From the NCBI GenBank assembly GCA_965153455.1, contig OZ234497.1:10354001-10418000 (forward strand): DNA of 64,000 nucleotides, read 5' to 3'. A program made the translations under genes and the position numbers. How positions within the stretch are numbered: position 1 is the stretch's first letter; each line of letters opens with the position of its first letter. The stretch is from Sphagnum compactum. Its lineage: Eukaryota > Bryophyta > Sphagnopsida > Sphagnales. The notes below the pieces were generated by a model. The model saw only the letters and a list, made by a program, of their open reading frames with translations, was not told the DNA's origin and made no database searches. Positions 13,950 to 26,266 of this stretch are shown here, piece after piece.

Positions 13950-14500
13950 TGTGTTAAGGGCAAAAATTGTGACCCCCAATCATTATCATCCTCCACGGGG
14001 TAAGACCAGGGGACAAGGTTGACACCTTATTACTTCACATAAAGAACTACCCTCCTTATATTACTTTATTATAACTACTCAAGTAAGAAATCTTAAGAGG
14101 TCATATAAGGAATAAGGAAAGTACATGTTTATTGTCCACAACCTGACCTACCTTCCTATAAGTAATATCAACTAAAAAGTAGGGAACATAATGTAAGGAA
14201 AGGAACAATAAGAGAAAGGGGGAGAGAACTTGGGAATAATTACTCTCCCCGGTTTTGTAGTACCTTCAACCCTTGAGAAGTCCCTTTTCTGCTTTATACC
14301 TTTTGCAACCCTATGAGTTTCTAGTTTTTGCCTACAACATTACCTTTTAGTCTACAAAGGGTAACTTACTGGTATGCTCCCTCCCTAATACCCACCACCA
14401 AGGACTAATTGTTACCTTTCTATGGTAGTTAGTAGTTTGGTGCTCCAAAGGCTACCATGGGCAACCCCATTATTTTCTGTCCTAGAGAAAATGCAACTCT
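13950..14500 (-). repeat. Dispersed repeat, minus copy (homologue at 43200-43800 plus)
   Basis: Read on the minus strand, this block contains TTGAAGGTACTA, a TTATTCCC segment, ACTTGAGTAGTT, AATAAGGTGTCAACCTTGT and GGATGATAATGATT. The same landmarks follow one another on the plus strand at 43490-43780. It is the strongest long dispersed match in the window apart from the 0.4-kb family. It lies next to the decayed coding region at 15.3-17.9 kb and may belong to the same element. Confidence 0.65.
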
Positions 14501-15339
14501 AAAAAGTATCCTACTTACATAACATGCCCTATTCTACCTTCCACGTTTAGTACAATAACAATGCAACACAAGTAATTCGAATCTTTCAACCATCTTCCAT
14601 TAAAATCACATACCAAGTACATATATTTTTTTCCATTCCTCCCATCACTATCAAAAGAGAAGAGTTTTCCATATCCCACACAAATATTTAATGCATCCCC
14701 TCATCCTCCCTCACTTCCTCTATCCCCCTTCCCCACATACCACACACAAGGCCCACATTGACCTTTAGAAAATAGGACCCTTATCCTAATACCTTCCTAG
14801 AAATCTCGTAGATGATTGGGTGGATTACCCCCAACCATTCATTAACCCGAACTATCTAATCCCACTAGCTTCACCCCTAGGGTAAGGGATGGTAAATCTA
14901 CCACTAGTAACTAATAATCACTAGGAGGCCTATGGAACTAATTAGTTTAGAGATTTCTACTTGTTAACATTATCCCCTTCTACCTTGGATTATGTCCCTA
15001 TAATCCTTACTATGTGGGTTGCGATTCTAAATATGTGCTATCGCCTACCGTCCTAGAGGGGGAACCAATGTTTTTAGGGGTTTTAAATACCTCCTCGAGG
15101 CCCATGAAAGTTCTTGGAGCCTGGAAGGTCAATTCATTGACCTTCTAAATTACTACCATCAAAGCTACTGGATGTGCTATGAACACCATCAATTCTAAAG
15201 TCAAGGAAGGCATGCTTATATGTTGTTAGTAGTTGATGGTAGGTTGCCTCATCTACCAATGTAAGGAAAGGGGTAGTATCCAAAATGGCATTGAACTTCC
15301 CTTTGAGCTTGTTCCACCTATCTTCCCTTTTCCCTATCT

Positions 15340-17900
15340 TCTATCACCAGGTTACTGCCTCTAACTTCGAAAGATAAAATCTATTTTTGATATATTCTTG
15401 AAGAGGGTGTTGTACTTAACTAATTTGGTGTTTGCCACAATTACCTTGAAGCTTTGCACTTCCACTTACTCACTTGCCCCTACAACTCAAGCATTACCGT
15501 CTTGTTGAACAAGTCAACTTGTACCAACAAGCTGGCTATCATTTCTTGTGATAACTATAATTGTTGTTACAAGATGTCCTCCTTATGGTCCTGCTTTGCC
15601 CCCTAGATATCTTGTTGGTGTCTGAGGGTAAAGGCCTCATCACTAAGTTTGCTTGGCCTATCTAAGAATTTTTCCTTATCTGCCCTCTCCATCTTCAAAT
15701 GCTTTTTCAAGGTGGCTATTTTGTAGTTCACCCTAAGCCCTTCTTCAATATACACATCCACTACCTCTCGAAAGTTGTTATTATTCGTTGTCAACTTGTT
15801 CACTTGGGCCTATAATAAAGCTATTTCTTGTATTTTCTGCTCCAATTTGGTAGATGTTTCACCTGCCCACCCCAATAGACAGTTGAGGTCTTCATTTTTC
15901 ACCTTCTTTTCTTAAAAACTATGTTCCAACTCCACTACCCCCTCCAAGTGTAGTTGGGCAATTATTTCCGCTTACTGTTGCCCCTTGATGGTAACTACTT
16001 TCTCCGTATCCATTATCTCCATCTGTTCCACTACCTCCTCCAAACCCTCTGTCCTCTCTTCTACCAATTTTACTGAGGTCCTCAAGTTTAAGATTGCCTT
16101 TACAATGGATTTTCTCCTATTGCCTCTTGATTTAACCACTAGTACCACACACCCATTGGCAATAAGGTTTTCATATTCAACAAAGATAGAGGTATGAATT
16201 GATTGCTGAGAGGAGGTAGGTGAATGCTCTTTGTATTTTTTATTCTTCCGACTCTTAACCTTCCTTGTACTTGTAGACTGCTCCTCTACCCTCATTATTT
16301 GTTGGCTCTGTGTGATTCTAGGAGGAATTACTATCTATTGGCTAGTTGCCTTCTTGTCAATATGCAATGTTGGTCTACCTCTTGCAGATTGCACAGGGGA
16401 GAGGGTAATATGTTGAATGGTTGGAGCTTCCCCTCCTGGACCCGTCTTGGTGGCAGGGAGGGTAGCACCTTCAATATGTTGCCCTACCATCTAGCCCTCC
16501 TGCCCTAGTAGGTTCAGGTTCCCCTTGATTCCTCCCTACTTGTGGGGCCATAGTAGCCTGTTCTTCAACTACCTCCAAGGGTTCAAAATTACCCTCCTCC
16601 CAAGCTATCTGTCCCCTCTATGTTTTCATCTTCTGGGATGTCATCTAACTGAATTTCATTGGGATCAATTTGGGTGGATCTTACTGTTTGTGAAGGTGGG
16701 TTGGCAAGGTGTTGCAATCTTCCCCTACTAAAAAAAGGTGATGGTGCTCTAGAAGTTATACTTGCTTGCCTCAGACTCCCAATTGGGCGTTCATCATCTG
16801 AATTGTTGTCCACATTAAAGACGGTGGCTTCCTTAAAAATAGGAAATCTTGGGATTGAAGCTCGTTTCTGCCTACCTTCTATTGAAGGGATGCTCCTTCC
16901 AAGAAGTGACTTGAAGGGAGAGCATGCCTATTGTTGTTTTGGGAAGTGACGGTACCTTGGGGGCCTTGTGTTTAACAATTGTAGAGGGTTTTACCTTAGA
17001 TGTGGTCTAAGTTGCCTAGTCCATTTTTGCCTTTTTAGTTACTTACCCCTTTATGGCCAGCCTCTTACTAGTGGAAAGAGACAGTTGTCCCCACACAACT
17101 TGCATCATGATGGTTGTCCTTTGTTCAAATATTTTTCCCTGGCTTTTTGGTAATAATAACTATCCCCCCCTTCGTTCTAGGTATCACCTACGAATTGAGA
17201 AGGTTGTGGCATGTGCAAACTATTAGATCTGTTTCTATGAGGTAAGCAATGGCTATTCCCTCATATGACGATCCTAGGGGTGGTAGTTCAGCCACTTCTT
17301 AACTTTTGCCCCTAGATGCTCATCTAAATTTCCTCAAAGCCTGCCTCCTCTCATATTCTAAATTTGGCTCTATTGCCTCAACCTCAAAGGCAACTATGGA
17401 TGGAATTCCCATGGTAGTCATTGTAGTGTGGGGTCTTGTGAAGTGCAAGTTCCAGGTTACCCTTTGGTACCCTTCTTGTACCCCTCCACGGCTACCCCCT
17501 AGTGCATATACCTTTTTTCCTCCTCTATTTCTTCATCTTGAAATCTTAAGGTTTTTGTTTATTTTTGCTTTATTACCATCTGTGCCACCTCCCCTTGAGA
17601 CTAGCCAGGTAACAGATCCTCTTAAAGGTAGAACCCACCTTGTCCTCCCCCTATCATTTTCTTTGCTTGTCTTCTAATTGGAGAATGGTTATTTTCATTC
17701 GCTTTTTCGTTGGAACTTTTCGCCCTTGACTTTGTATCCCTCCATTGTGAGTGATACCAATAAGCGGCATTTACCTCGGTCCTTTAGAGGTCCTTCCATT
17801 TTAACATGTATGGAAGCACCCACAACTACCATTTGGGATGGCAACATTTCTTCTATTATGTTCTCCAAATAGCCGACATTCAATGTTTCCAATTACTCTT
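15340..17900 (-). pseudogene. Decayed minus-strand coding region, coiled-coil protein of a mobile element (unidentified)
   Basis: This block is richer in G+C than its surroundings and purine-rich on the minus strand. One minus-strand frame from about 16295 to 15340 stays readable through several stop codons. It gives charged, heptad-like protein, for example a KVKSRKNKKYKEH basic patch and KLVEERTEGLEEVVEQ. Upstream frames at 17892-17695 and 16813-16589 also look protein-like (MVVVGASIHVKMEGP; DPNEIQLDDIPEDENIEG). Stops and frameshifts show that it is no longer functional. I do not recognise the family. The position, about 1.5 kb inside a CACTA-type terminus at 19361, suggests an accessory ORF of that element. 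The plus-strand frames here are shadows. Confidence 0.45.
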
Positions 17901-18756
17901 CCAATATTTGTTCCAATTTTTTTTATATCCCCTTGTTATTGCTTAGCTCATGACTTAAAAACACTTTAGGTTCTTTGTGAAAATATGACAAAATTACTTC
18001 TCCTATTGGTTGTTTAATAGTTGCTACCTTCCCCTTTGCTAGTAAAGTAATTTATAACTTTAAATCTAAATTAAAAATTTGGAAAAAATTATAATGTAGT
18101 TAAAATAATTATTGTAATGATTGTAATTTCAGGAATTATTATAAAGTAATTTTATTTTATTTTAAAAAAATTTACAATTACTTATTTATGATAAATGTTT
18201 TTACAATAATAAATGTAATTATATAGTAATTAATATAACTATTTTAAGATTTATTTATTTTAATCATGTAGGAATTTTTTAAAATAACAATTGTTTGTTC
18301 ATTATTTATAATTTGAAATAAAATATTTTAGCTATTTATTTGTTTTTGAGTTATGATTAACAACTTGTGAAAAACTAAATAGCTAATTAGTTAAATATTA
18401 AAAAGTTATTATTTATTTAAGTAGTTGATAATGAATACTTAATATTTGTAGTGTATAGTTTATATTTTAGATATATGTTAAATTTTAATCATTATTAATA
18501 AATGGTTATCTAATTATCTAGTGAGCCATGTACTTAGATTGTTTATAAATCTAAAAACTAAAAAAAAAGGCATGAGGAAAGTTTTGGAATTGCAATTTAG
18601 TTTGTGAAAAAGTTACAACTTCAAAACTTATCCCATATTGTTTGTTCTCCATTCCTATTTTGAACATTATATAAACAAGAGGTGTAATAAAGAGTTAACC
18701 CAAAACAAAAACAAAAGTTATGCACAATTTTAAATTATCAACCTCCCCAACCTATT

Positions 18757-18945
18757 TATCTACCTAACTAGGTAGGTACATAATATGACCTACCTACCTA
18801 AGTACCTACTTATATGAGTAGGTATTTATCCTAGGAAAGTAGACCTATCTATTTACCTTTTTACCTAAGTAGGTAGGTAGGTAGGTATGTAGTCTAGGTT
18901 TGTAGGCACCTATTTATGTACCTACCTAGGCACCTACCAACCTAA
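18757..18945. repeat. Degenerate TAGG/CCTA tetranucleotide tract
   Basis: Many CCTACCTA and TAGGTAGG runs occur in both orientations, broken by ATTT-type spacers. It is flanked at about 18979-19020 by CCATGTGGCATAT, which also flanks the similar tract at 44028 in inverted orientation. Confidence 0.8.
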
Positions 18946-19304
18946 TATTAATATTTTGTATTAAATTCATCTTTAAGGTGCCATGTGGCATATTTACATT
19001 GGGCCACATGTCATATAGGATCATCCAAGCATTTGAATTGAACATACTAGATTATTTTTAAATAATAATAACAATAAAATTTTAAATAATTCAATATTAA
19101 AACATGTGGCAACACATCATTTGCCTCAATTGTGACCAAAATAATTGCATCATAATCGAATGTGACAATATGTATACAATGGAGTCAAAGGACGAACTTG
19201 TATTTGTTGACTTTTTCTTTCATCCAATACACCTTGTCATTTGCAACTAATGTCTCATATGACTTGTCCAAGGCGACTAATGAGATTTTAATCACAAATG
19301 TCGT

Positions 19305-19327
19305 TTGCAACTAAATTTTAGTTGCAA
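19305..19327. repeat. Perfect palindrome with 11-bp arms near the CACTA end
   Basis: The arms TTGCAACTAAA and TTTAGTTGCAA are separated by a single T. The palindrome lies 34 bp inside the terminus, where CACTA elements carry transposase-binding subterminal repeats. Confidence 0.75.
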
Positions 19328-19361
19328 AGACTAGTCGAAAATACCTATTTTTCTTCTAGTG

Positions 19362-22160
19362 CGTGTGCTTTAGCCCTCACAACATAACCTATGATTCAGA
19401 ATTATATTCATTAAGGAGATAATTTCTACCTTTCAAAAGAGGAAAACGCATGCCACAACATTTTTTATTATTGCTTGGTAGTTGCAACTTAACATAGTTC
19501 AAGAATCTATTCTTAAAATATGTTTTTAAAGCTTGTTAAAAATGAAAGACATATCTCTAGGGAGAATCAAAGAACTTATTGGTTTAGTTGATATTTTTTT
19601 TCCCCGATGATTTTTGTTGTCTACTTCTTAACATAAACTAGCAAATCCATTGTGTTTAGTTTTTTTTGTTAAAAACACATTAGAACTCATTTCTTGCTAA
19701 ACGAATTTGGATTGAAAACTAGCTATGGTGGTTGGATATTTTATGGCTTATGTCTCAAGCATGTTGGTATACAAAGATTTAAAACTTTGATTCTTTCTAT
19801 TTTACCCAAGTCATGGATTTGCAAAAACCAATGTGAATTCATCTTTATTCATTTTAAACTTGTAAAAACATTCCTCATGTTTTGCCCAAGTCTTTGCTTA
19901 CTAAACCAATGTGTGCAACTTTTTTATTCACCTTCCATTTTGTAATCAAGACTACATGAACTTTCGCAAATGCTCTAAAAAGTTTTGAAACTTTTGGTCA
20001 AACTTATTGATGAGAACAAGGGCTTTTGAAAGCCTCACTTGAGTGATTAAAAGAAACAATGATTAACAAAGACATGGCCAACATGTTAGAAGAAAATATC
20101 ACTTATTGATCAAACAACCCATTATAACAAAGGAGATCAAATTAAACTTAGTGTCAATGGTGTTCTCATGCGATCCCTACTAGGAACAAGTGCATTTCCA
20201 TGTAATAGGAATACTTTTTGAGATGCTATTAATTTTGAAACCTTTTCAAATGGAACACAACATCATTATATTTGTTGGTTTGAAATGATATTGAAGGGTT
20301 CCTAACTACCAAGTAATTCACGTACAACATGTTTCTAAACATATGTTTCCTTATCTATTATAAACTTATGTTAATTGATTATTGAAACACATAAATTTGA
20401 ATGCTTTGGAGTTGTAAATCCATGGGTGTGTTCTTTGACACCTACTGCTTTGAAACCATTGGTGTATATTCCCATTCACAATCTTATTTTGAATGCATGG
20501 TCACGATTATATTATTTTCTTCCCTTTTGGATGGATGATCTCAATAACTACAATGCACTAGTACTTGCATTATCCGTAATCTAAATCTTTTGTGGAGTCA
20601 CCAATTTGTTAAAGAAATTCAATGTTCCATTATATATACACTAACTGATGTTACATTCAAAAGTCTCTTCACAAATGTGGCATGGAATCTTTGGTGATTA
20701 ATCCATTGTATCCATATTCCTATTTTACGCCTGATTTAATTATCTTTGCATACTTCTAATTACCATTTAAAACATGTTCAAACTCTTCTACACAAGTTCT
20801 ATTTACACAAATATTTTTTTAGATTCTAATTCTTGTGGCAACTATTCATTTAGATTCTAATATTGAAGACAACTAATTTATCAAAAGTTCTTTTCTAGAT
20901 TTAAACCCTTGCAACAATTACTCACTTATATTATAATCATGAAAATAATTAATTAATGAAGATCTTGTAGAATTAGAAGAAAAAATATTGAATTTCATTA
21001 TTTGTCTTTACAAATAACAAAATCAATAACAAAATAAGATTAATACATAATGTTTATTTGAATTTAGTCTTGAGGATGGTCACCAAATGGTAGAATGTAA
21101 CTTTGATTTTCCTTATGCAAACCTTTAAATTTGTACTTGTTCTAACCATAAAAATTATTTAAACAAGTGTTTCATGTGTTCCAAAACATAAATGTAGTGT
21201 TAAAACAATGATTAGCAAAATGTTTACATGAATTCATCAAAATGTAAATTCTTCACAAATTTTTTTTTTAAAATTTTAAAAAATAATTTAGAATCAAAGC
21301 TCAAACAAGATTCAAAACAAATGTGTCAATACATAATAATAAATTAAAAAAACAAACAAAAAAAGTAGAAATATGTTGATGTTCAAAACTAGTAACCATT
21401 AAACTCATTAATATATAGTTTGTATTTACATGGTAAATCACTAGTAACTTGACCTTCTATTTATGTCCTATTTATGTCAAGTCATGACATATTGCATAAC
21501 TAAATATGCAACTATGATTAGTTGCAACGGTGGTCCTAATCCTTGAGATATAAGATTCAAATGTTTTGTTTTTACTAGTTTCTTCCCCTGCTTAGCTCGC
21601 TACTATCATCACAAACTCAAATGACATGGGAAAATGCATTATTTTGACATCAAAAATGTGTTTGGCCATGTTCCTTATCATTGTTATGATTTCCAATTTG
21701 TATCCCTTTTGCTAGTGAGGTCATTTGCATGTGTAATTGAGTAAACATAAAATCATGTACTCAAAATAACATGATTATAGCAAGTGAAAGCAATGTGTTG
21801 ATTCCTATAAATGTTTGTGTTCTATTAGCACATCATTTCACTTTAAGATAGCTTATTATTTTATCACACTGAACATTAAACCCCAAATGATAAAAGTAAA
21901 AGTCTTCAACATATTTTTTGAAATCCAAGAACATTGTGTTTGAAAAAGTTAAAAACTTTCAAAATTACAAGGAAAATGATGAAAAGCTTCAATTAAGTAG
22001 GGTCAAAGAATATCTCTTCCAATAATTTACGTCCTTCAACAATTAGAATGTATCATCAATTTATGATTGTTGATACAACACACCAAAAATGATGTGGTTG
22101 AATGCAAAAAGTGGAAAACACTTAAAAAAAGTTTCATTAGATAACATTAAAAACAAAACC
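19362..22160. other. AT-rich intergenic DNA, nothing recognised
   Basis: No coding signal, RNA gene or clear repeat boundary was seen. Short frames such as 19694-19945 and 20375-20584 show no recognisable motif and no splice-site support. Confidence 0.6.
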
Positions 22161-22164
22161 TCTA

Positions 22165-22510
22165 AATCTCATGTATGAAATCTCATTCACATTGTATTTC
22201 ACATCTCTCAATTTCACATTGTGTGTGATTATAAGTTTCATGTGAATGCTAATGTTAACATTGTATCTTATTTACAAAGCTCTCGATTCATTCACAAATC
22301 ACGTGTGTGAATGCAAATTTCCACATTGTACTTATTAGTTAGTTACAAGTTCCTAAGATTCATTCACACTGGCATGTGTGAATGCAAGTTTAATGTGAAT
22401 GCAAATGTTGACAATGTACTTTAAATTCACAAAGTTCATGATTCATCACACATTTTGTGTGTGTGAATGTGAATTTCCCACATTCTACTTATTATTATTT
22501 ACAAGCTCCC
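22165..22510 (+). repeat. Imperfect tandem repeat with TTCACA/TGTGAATG palindromes
   Basis: About two units of roughly 150-160 bp, each made of two related halves. Each half contains CATTCACA or a variant, GTGTGTGAATGCAA, a CACATTGTACTTATTA-like segment and TTACAAG. The TTCACACGTG...GTGTGAATG theme recurs once more at about 23211-23230, in the upstream region of the thioredoxin-like gene. Confidence 0.6.
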
Positions 22511-22732
22511 AAATCAGCTTTGTTTTATTGGCAAAATTTCTCCTTTCGTAGGATTTTTAAAAATCAAAAATTTGAAAATGAACTAAATTTGGAAGTTTTT
22601 AATTGCTAGAAGTGGGGAGAAAATTAGTAAAAATCTCCAAATTTCTATATTTGGTCTAAAGTGTGTAGCCAAAAATATAGAAAGAAGAATTGTACTTCAA
22701 ATGTGGTTTATATGGCTAAATCTTAATAAGGA

Positions 22733-23134
22733 CTAGTGTGGCATGTGCCGTTGGCTCAAGTGTTACCACGTCCTCAACTGGTATCTCCTCTGTGGGAGAT
22801 ATTGATTTTTAAATAATTTCTGCCAGCTCAAAATTCAAATGAATTCCAAATCTTACCAAATATATTCCATTAAATCCTGCTCATCAGATCTTTCAAACAC
22901 CAAAGGCACATTCCAATCCCTCCAAAAATTTCAGCTACGATTTAATTTAATTTATAGTGAAGAAATCATTCAATATTCAAGAACTTCTACACTGCAAGTC
23001 CAAACGCCATGAAACCAAGCCCATGCACCCTCCTCCTTGAGAGCTTTCCAAAGAAACCAAGAACGCAATCTGAAGCATCCTGGTTTGGTGGATCTCATAA
23101 GTACAAAACAAAACAAACTACCTTCCTTCATACA
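22733..23134 (-). repeat. 0.4-kb dispersed repeat family, copy D (inverted)
   Basis: Inverted relative to the copies at 39603, 48461 and 50436. On the plus strand it starts CTAGTGTGGCATGTGCC and ends in AAACTACCTTCCTTCATA. Shared interior marks include CTCATCAGATCTTTC and AGTCCAAACG. It lies about 380 bp upstream of the TATA box of the thioredoxin-like gene. No gag, pol or transposase is encoded. Without clear pol III boxes it may be a SINE, a MITE or a fragment of a larger element. Confidence 0.75.
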
Positions 23135-23337
23135 TACATGTTCGCCGTTTTTTTTCTTTGTATAGCCACAAACAAAAATTCCCAGAAAAACCACTGTCCC
23201 GAATCCCGATTCACACGTGCGAGTGTGAATGCGAAATCAGTGAAGCCGGTTCCCATTTTAGGGTTTCTGGTTTCTGCTGGTCCACCAGTTCTAGGGTTTC
23301 TAGTTTCTCGGTCTCGCTTTTTCTAGACATCCATCCA

Positions 23338-23358
23338 CAGACACACACACACACACAC
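23338..23358. repeat. (AC)n microsatellite
   Basis: About ten AC dinucleotides in the upstream region of the thioredoxin-like gene. Confidence 0.9.
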
Positions 23359-23510
23359 ATACACACAAGGGAGCACAGTAAGAAGATTCTCCGAGATCCT
23401 GGATCGGAATCCAATCCTTAGGATTACCTTTGTGACTGTACACAACCCAGCATTCGTGTTCAGCTTTCATTTGACCTCCAAAATCGCATCACCCATCTCT
23501 CATTTTTCCT

Positions 23511-23517
23511 TATAAAT
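23511..23517 (+). promoter_or_regulatory. Candidate TATA box of the thioredoxin-like gene
   Basis: TATAAAT sits in a pyrimidine-rich context about 395 bp upstream of the start codon at 23907. A start site near 23540 would give a leader of about 365 nt. This is inferred from the motif only. Confidence 0.45.
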
Positions 23518-23531
23518 CTCGCAACAGAGAG

Positions 23532-23687
23532 ATGCGCATCAGGTCTGTTGCTTCTTTTGCTTTTTTTAGCTCGATTTGTGGTCTGCAAGCTCTTTTTCAG
23601 CAGCAGGGGATTTTTGCTTTTGTGGCATGTCGTAAGGATGTTGGAAGCTTGGCTGAGTTCGATTCCTTACTGAAAAAAGGCCCCTAG
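23532..23687 (+). CDS. Possible 51-codon upstream ORF in the leader of the thioredoxin-like gene
   Basis: The first ATG after the TATA box (GAGATGCG) opens a frame of 51 codons that ends at TAG, about 220 nt before the main start. The peptide begins MRIRSVASFAFFSS and is hydrophobic. It would be translated ahead of the main frame only if transcription starts upstream of 23532. Neither transcription nor translation can be shown here; it could also be removed by a leader intron. Confidence 0.25.
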   Translation: MRIRSVASFAFFSSICGLQALFQQQGIFAFVACRKDVGSLAEFDSLLKKGP

Positions 23688-23800
23688 TTGTTGTTTTGGG
23701 AAGAGCCGCGTTGTAGTGTATGTATACTCTGCGTTGATATGGCTTGAGTTCGTGGGTGGTAGTTTTTTCTCCTTGGGTAATTCTGTCAGTTTGTTTATCT

Positions 23801-23801
23801 C

Positions 23802-23833
<32 letters not shown>

Positions 23834-23843
23834 GGAGAGAGAG
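23801..23843. repeat. (GT)n(GA)n compound microsatellite in the 5' leader
   Basis: A run of GT dinucleotides passes directly into GA dinucleotides, about 65 nt upstream of the start codon at 23907. GA/CT tracts are common in plant leaders. Confidence 0.9.
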
Positions 23844-23906
23844 ACACGGACAGAGAGGAGCTTGGAATTTGGAATTTGAGAGGGAAGAAATTTCTGTCTA
23901 GTTGAC

Positions 23907-25304
<1,398 letters not shown>

Positions 25305-26266
25305 AAGATGTATTATGTCCGCTATTTATCCAATTTTGCATTGCAATGAAAGTTCACTCTCGATCAAATGCTGTTTTCAGCTTTTATGTTGTGATGATGC
25401 ATGGGCTACAGTAGTAGACCCCATTTTAATATGCTTACTATAAAGCATCAGAGATTTTTTGATTCGGATTGTTAAATTGGAGCAGCTGGGACTACGATGA
25501 CGACAAATCAAGAATTTTTTCAGTTGTATTTGCACCCAACAGATATTCACAAGCTAGCATGAATTGCAGAAGGAACAGGTTTTGTGGGAATTAAACTCTC
25601 TTGTAATTTCTCTTGCAATTTTCACTTCAGCATATGTTCAAAAATTTCTGTAACATGTATGCCTTTGTGGTTGCAAAGAATTGTCAGTAATGAGCCACAC
25701 AGTTTGCCTGCCTACAGTTGTAGACAAAAGATAGGCTTTTCTCCTTGTTTATGTACTTGCACCATGGTTCATGGCTACAACTCAATGTGAAGTAGAGTCT
25801 ACTACTGAACACACTGCTGCACATTGGAATTAGGCACATGAATATCTTCCAGATGAGAGGCGGAGTCTTTGAATCTGATCATGGTGATCAGTCATGGACA
25901 CTGAAATCTCACACCTTAAGATTGCATTGTCATCCTAAATCAAATTAAGGGTACCTAGCCACCTACCCAAACTACAACTTCATACTATGGAGGTAGTTTA
26001 AGTCAATGGGTACTGAACCTTTGTCTGTGGTATGCAATACAACCCATCACAAAGGCATGATGGCAAATTCAGGTGCAACAGTGCAATCTTATGGTACAGT
26101 TTGGATCAAAACTCCTATCCATGCTGAGGTAGCAAGATTTGCATTGTGTGTGTGCAGCACTAACTTGAATTGTGCTTCGACAGCCTTTGAGACAAACCCT
26201 TTGGGTCAAAAGGATTCTTGGAATGGTACAAGGACATAAAAAAAACTGGTCCAAGAATATTGAGAA
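25305..26266. other. Intergenic region between convergent genes (3' UTRs)
   Basis: About 960 bp separates the two stop codons, with no coding signal of its own. It presumably holds both 3' UTRs and polyadenylation sites. I did not see a single convincing AATAAA for either gene, so the transcript ends, and whether they overlap, are unresolved. Confidence 0.6.

Larger units (their letters stand above)
17901..19361 (-). mobile_element. Terminal region of a CACTA-type (EnSpm) DNA transposon
   Basis: Read on the minus strand from 19361, the sequence begins CACTAGAAGAAAAAT, matching the usual CACTA terminal inverted repeat form CACTACAAGAAAA. Behind it are a near-terminal palindrome (19305-19327), further TTGCAACTA-type motifs, a TAGG-rich tract (18757-18945) and about 0.8 kb of very AT-rich DNA. 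The other terminus was not found; CACTAAAGAAAA at 12846 is similar but lacks a matching 3-bp target duplication (CGT follows 19361). Family assignment rests on the terminus only. Confidence 0.5.

Noticed and set aside
15985-17872. Plus-strand frames in the 16-17.9 kb block
   Set aside because: Low-complexity Leu/Pro/Ser-rich shadows of the purine-rich minus-strand coding remnant.
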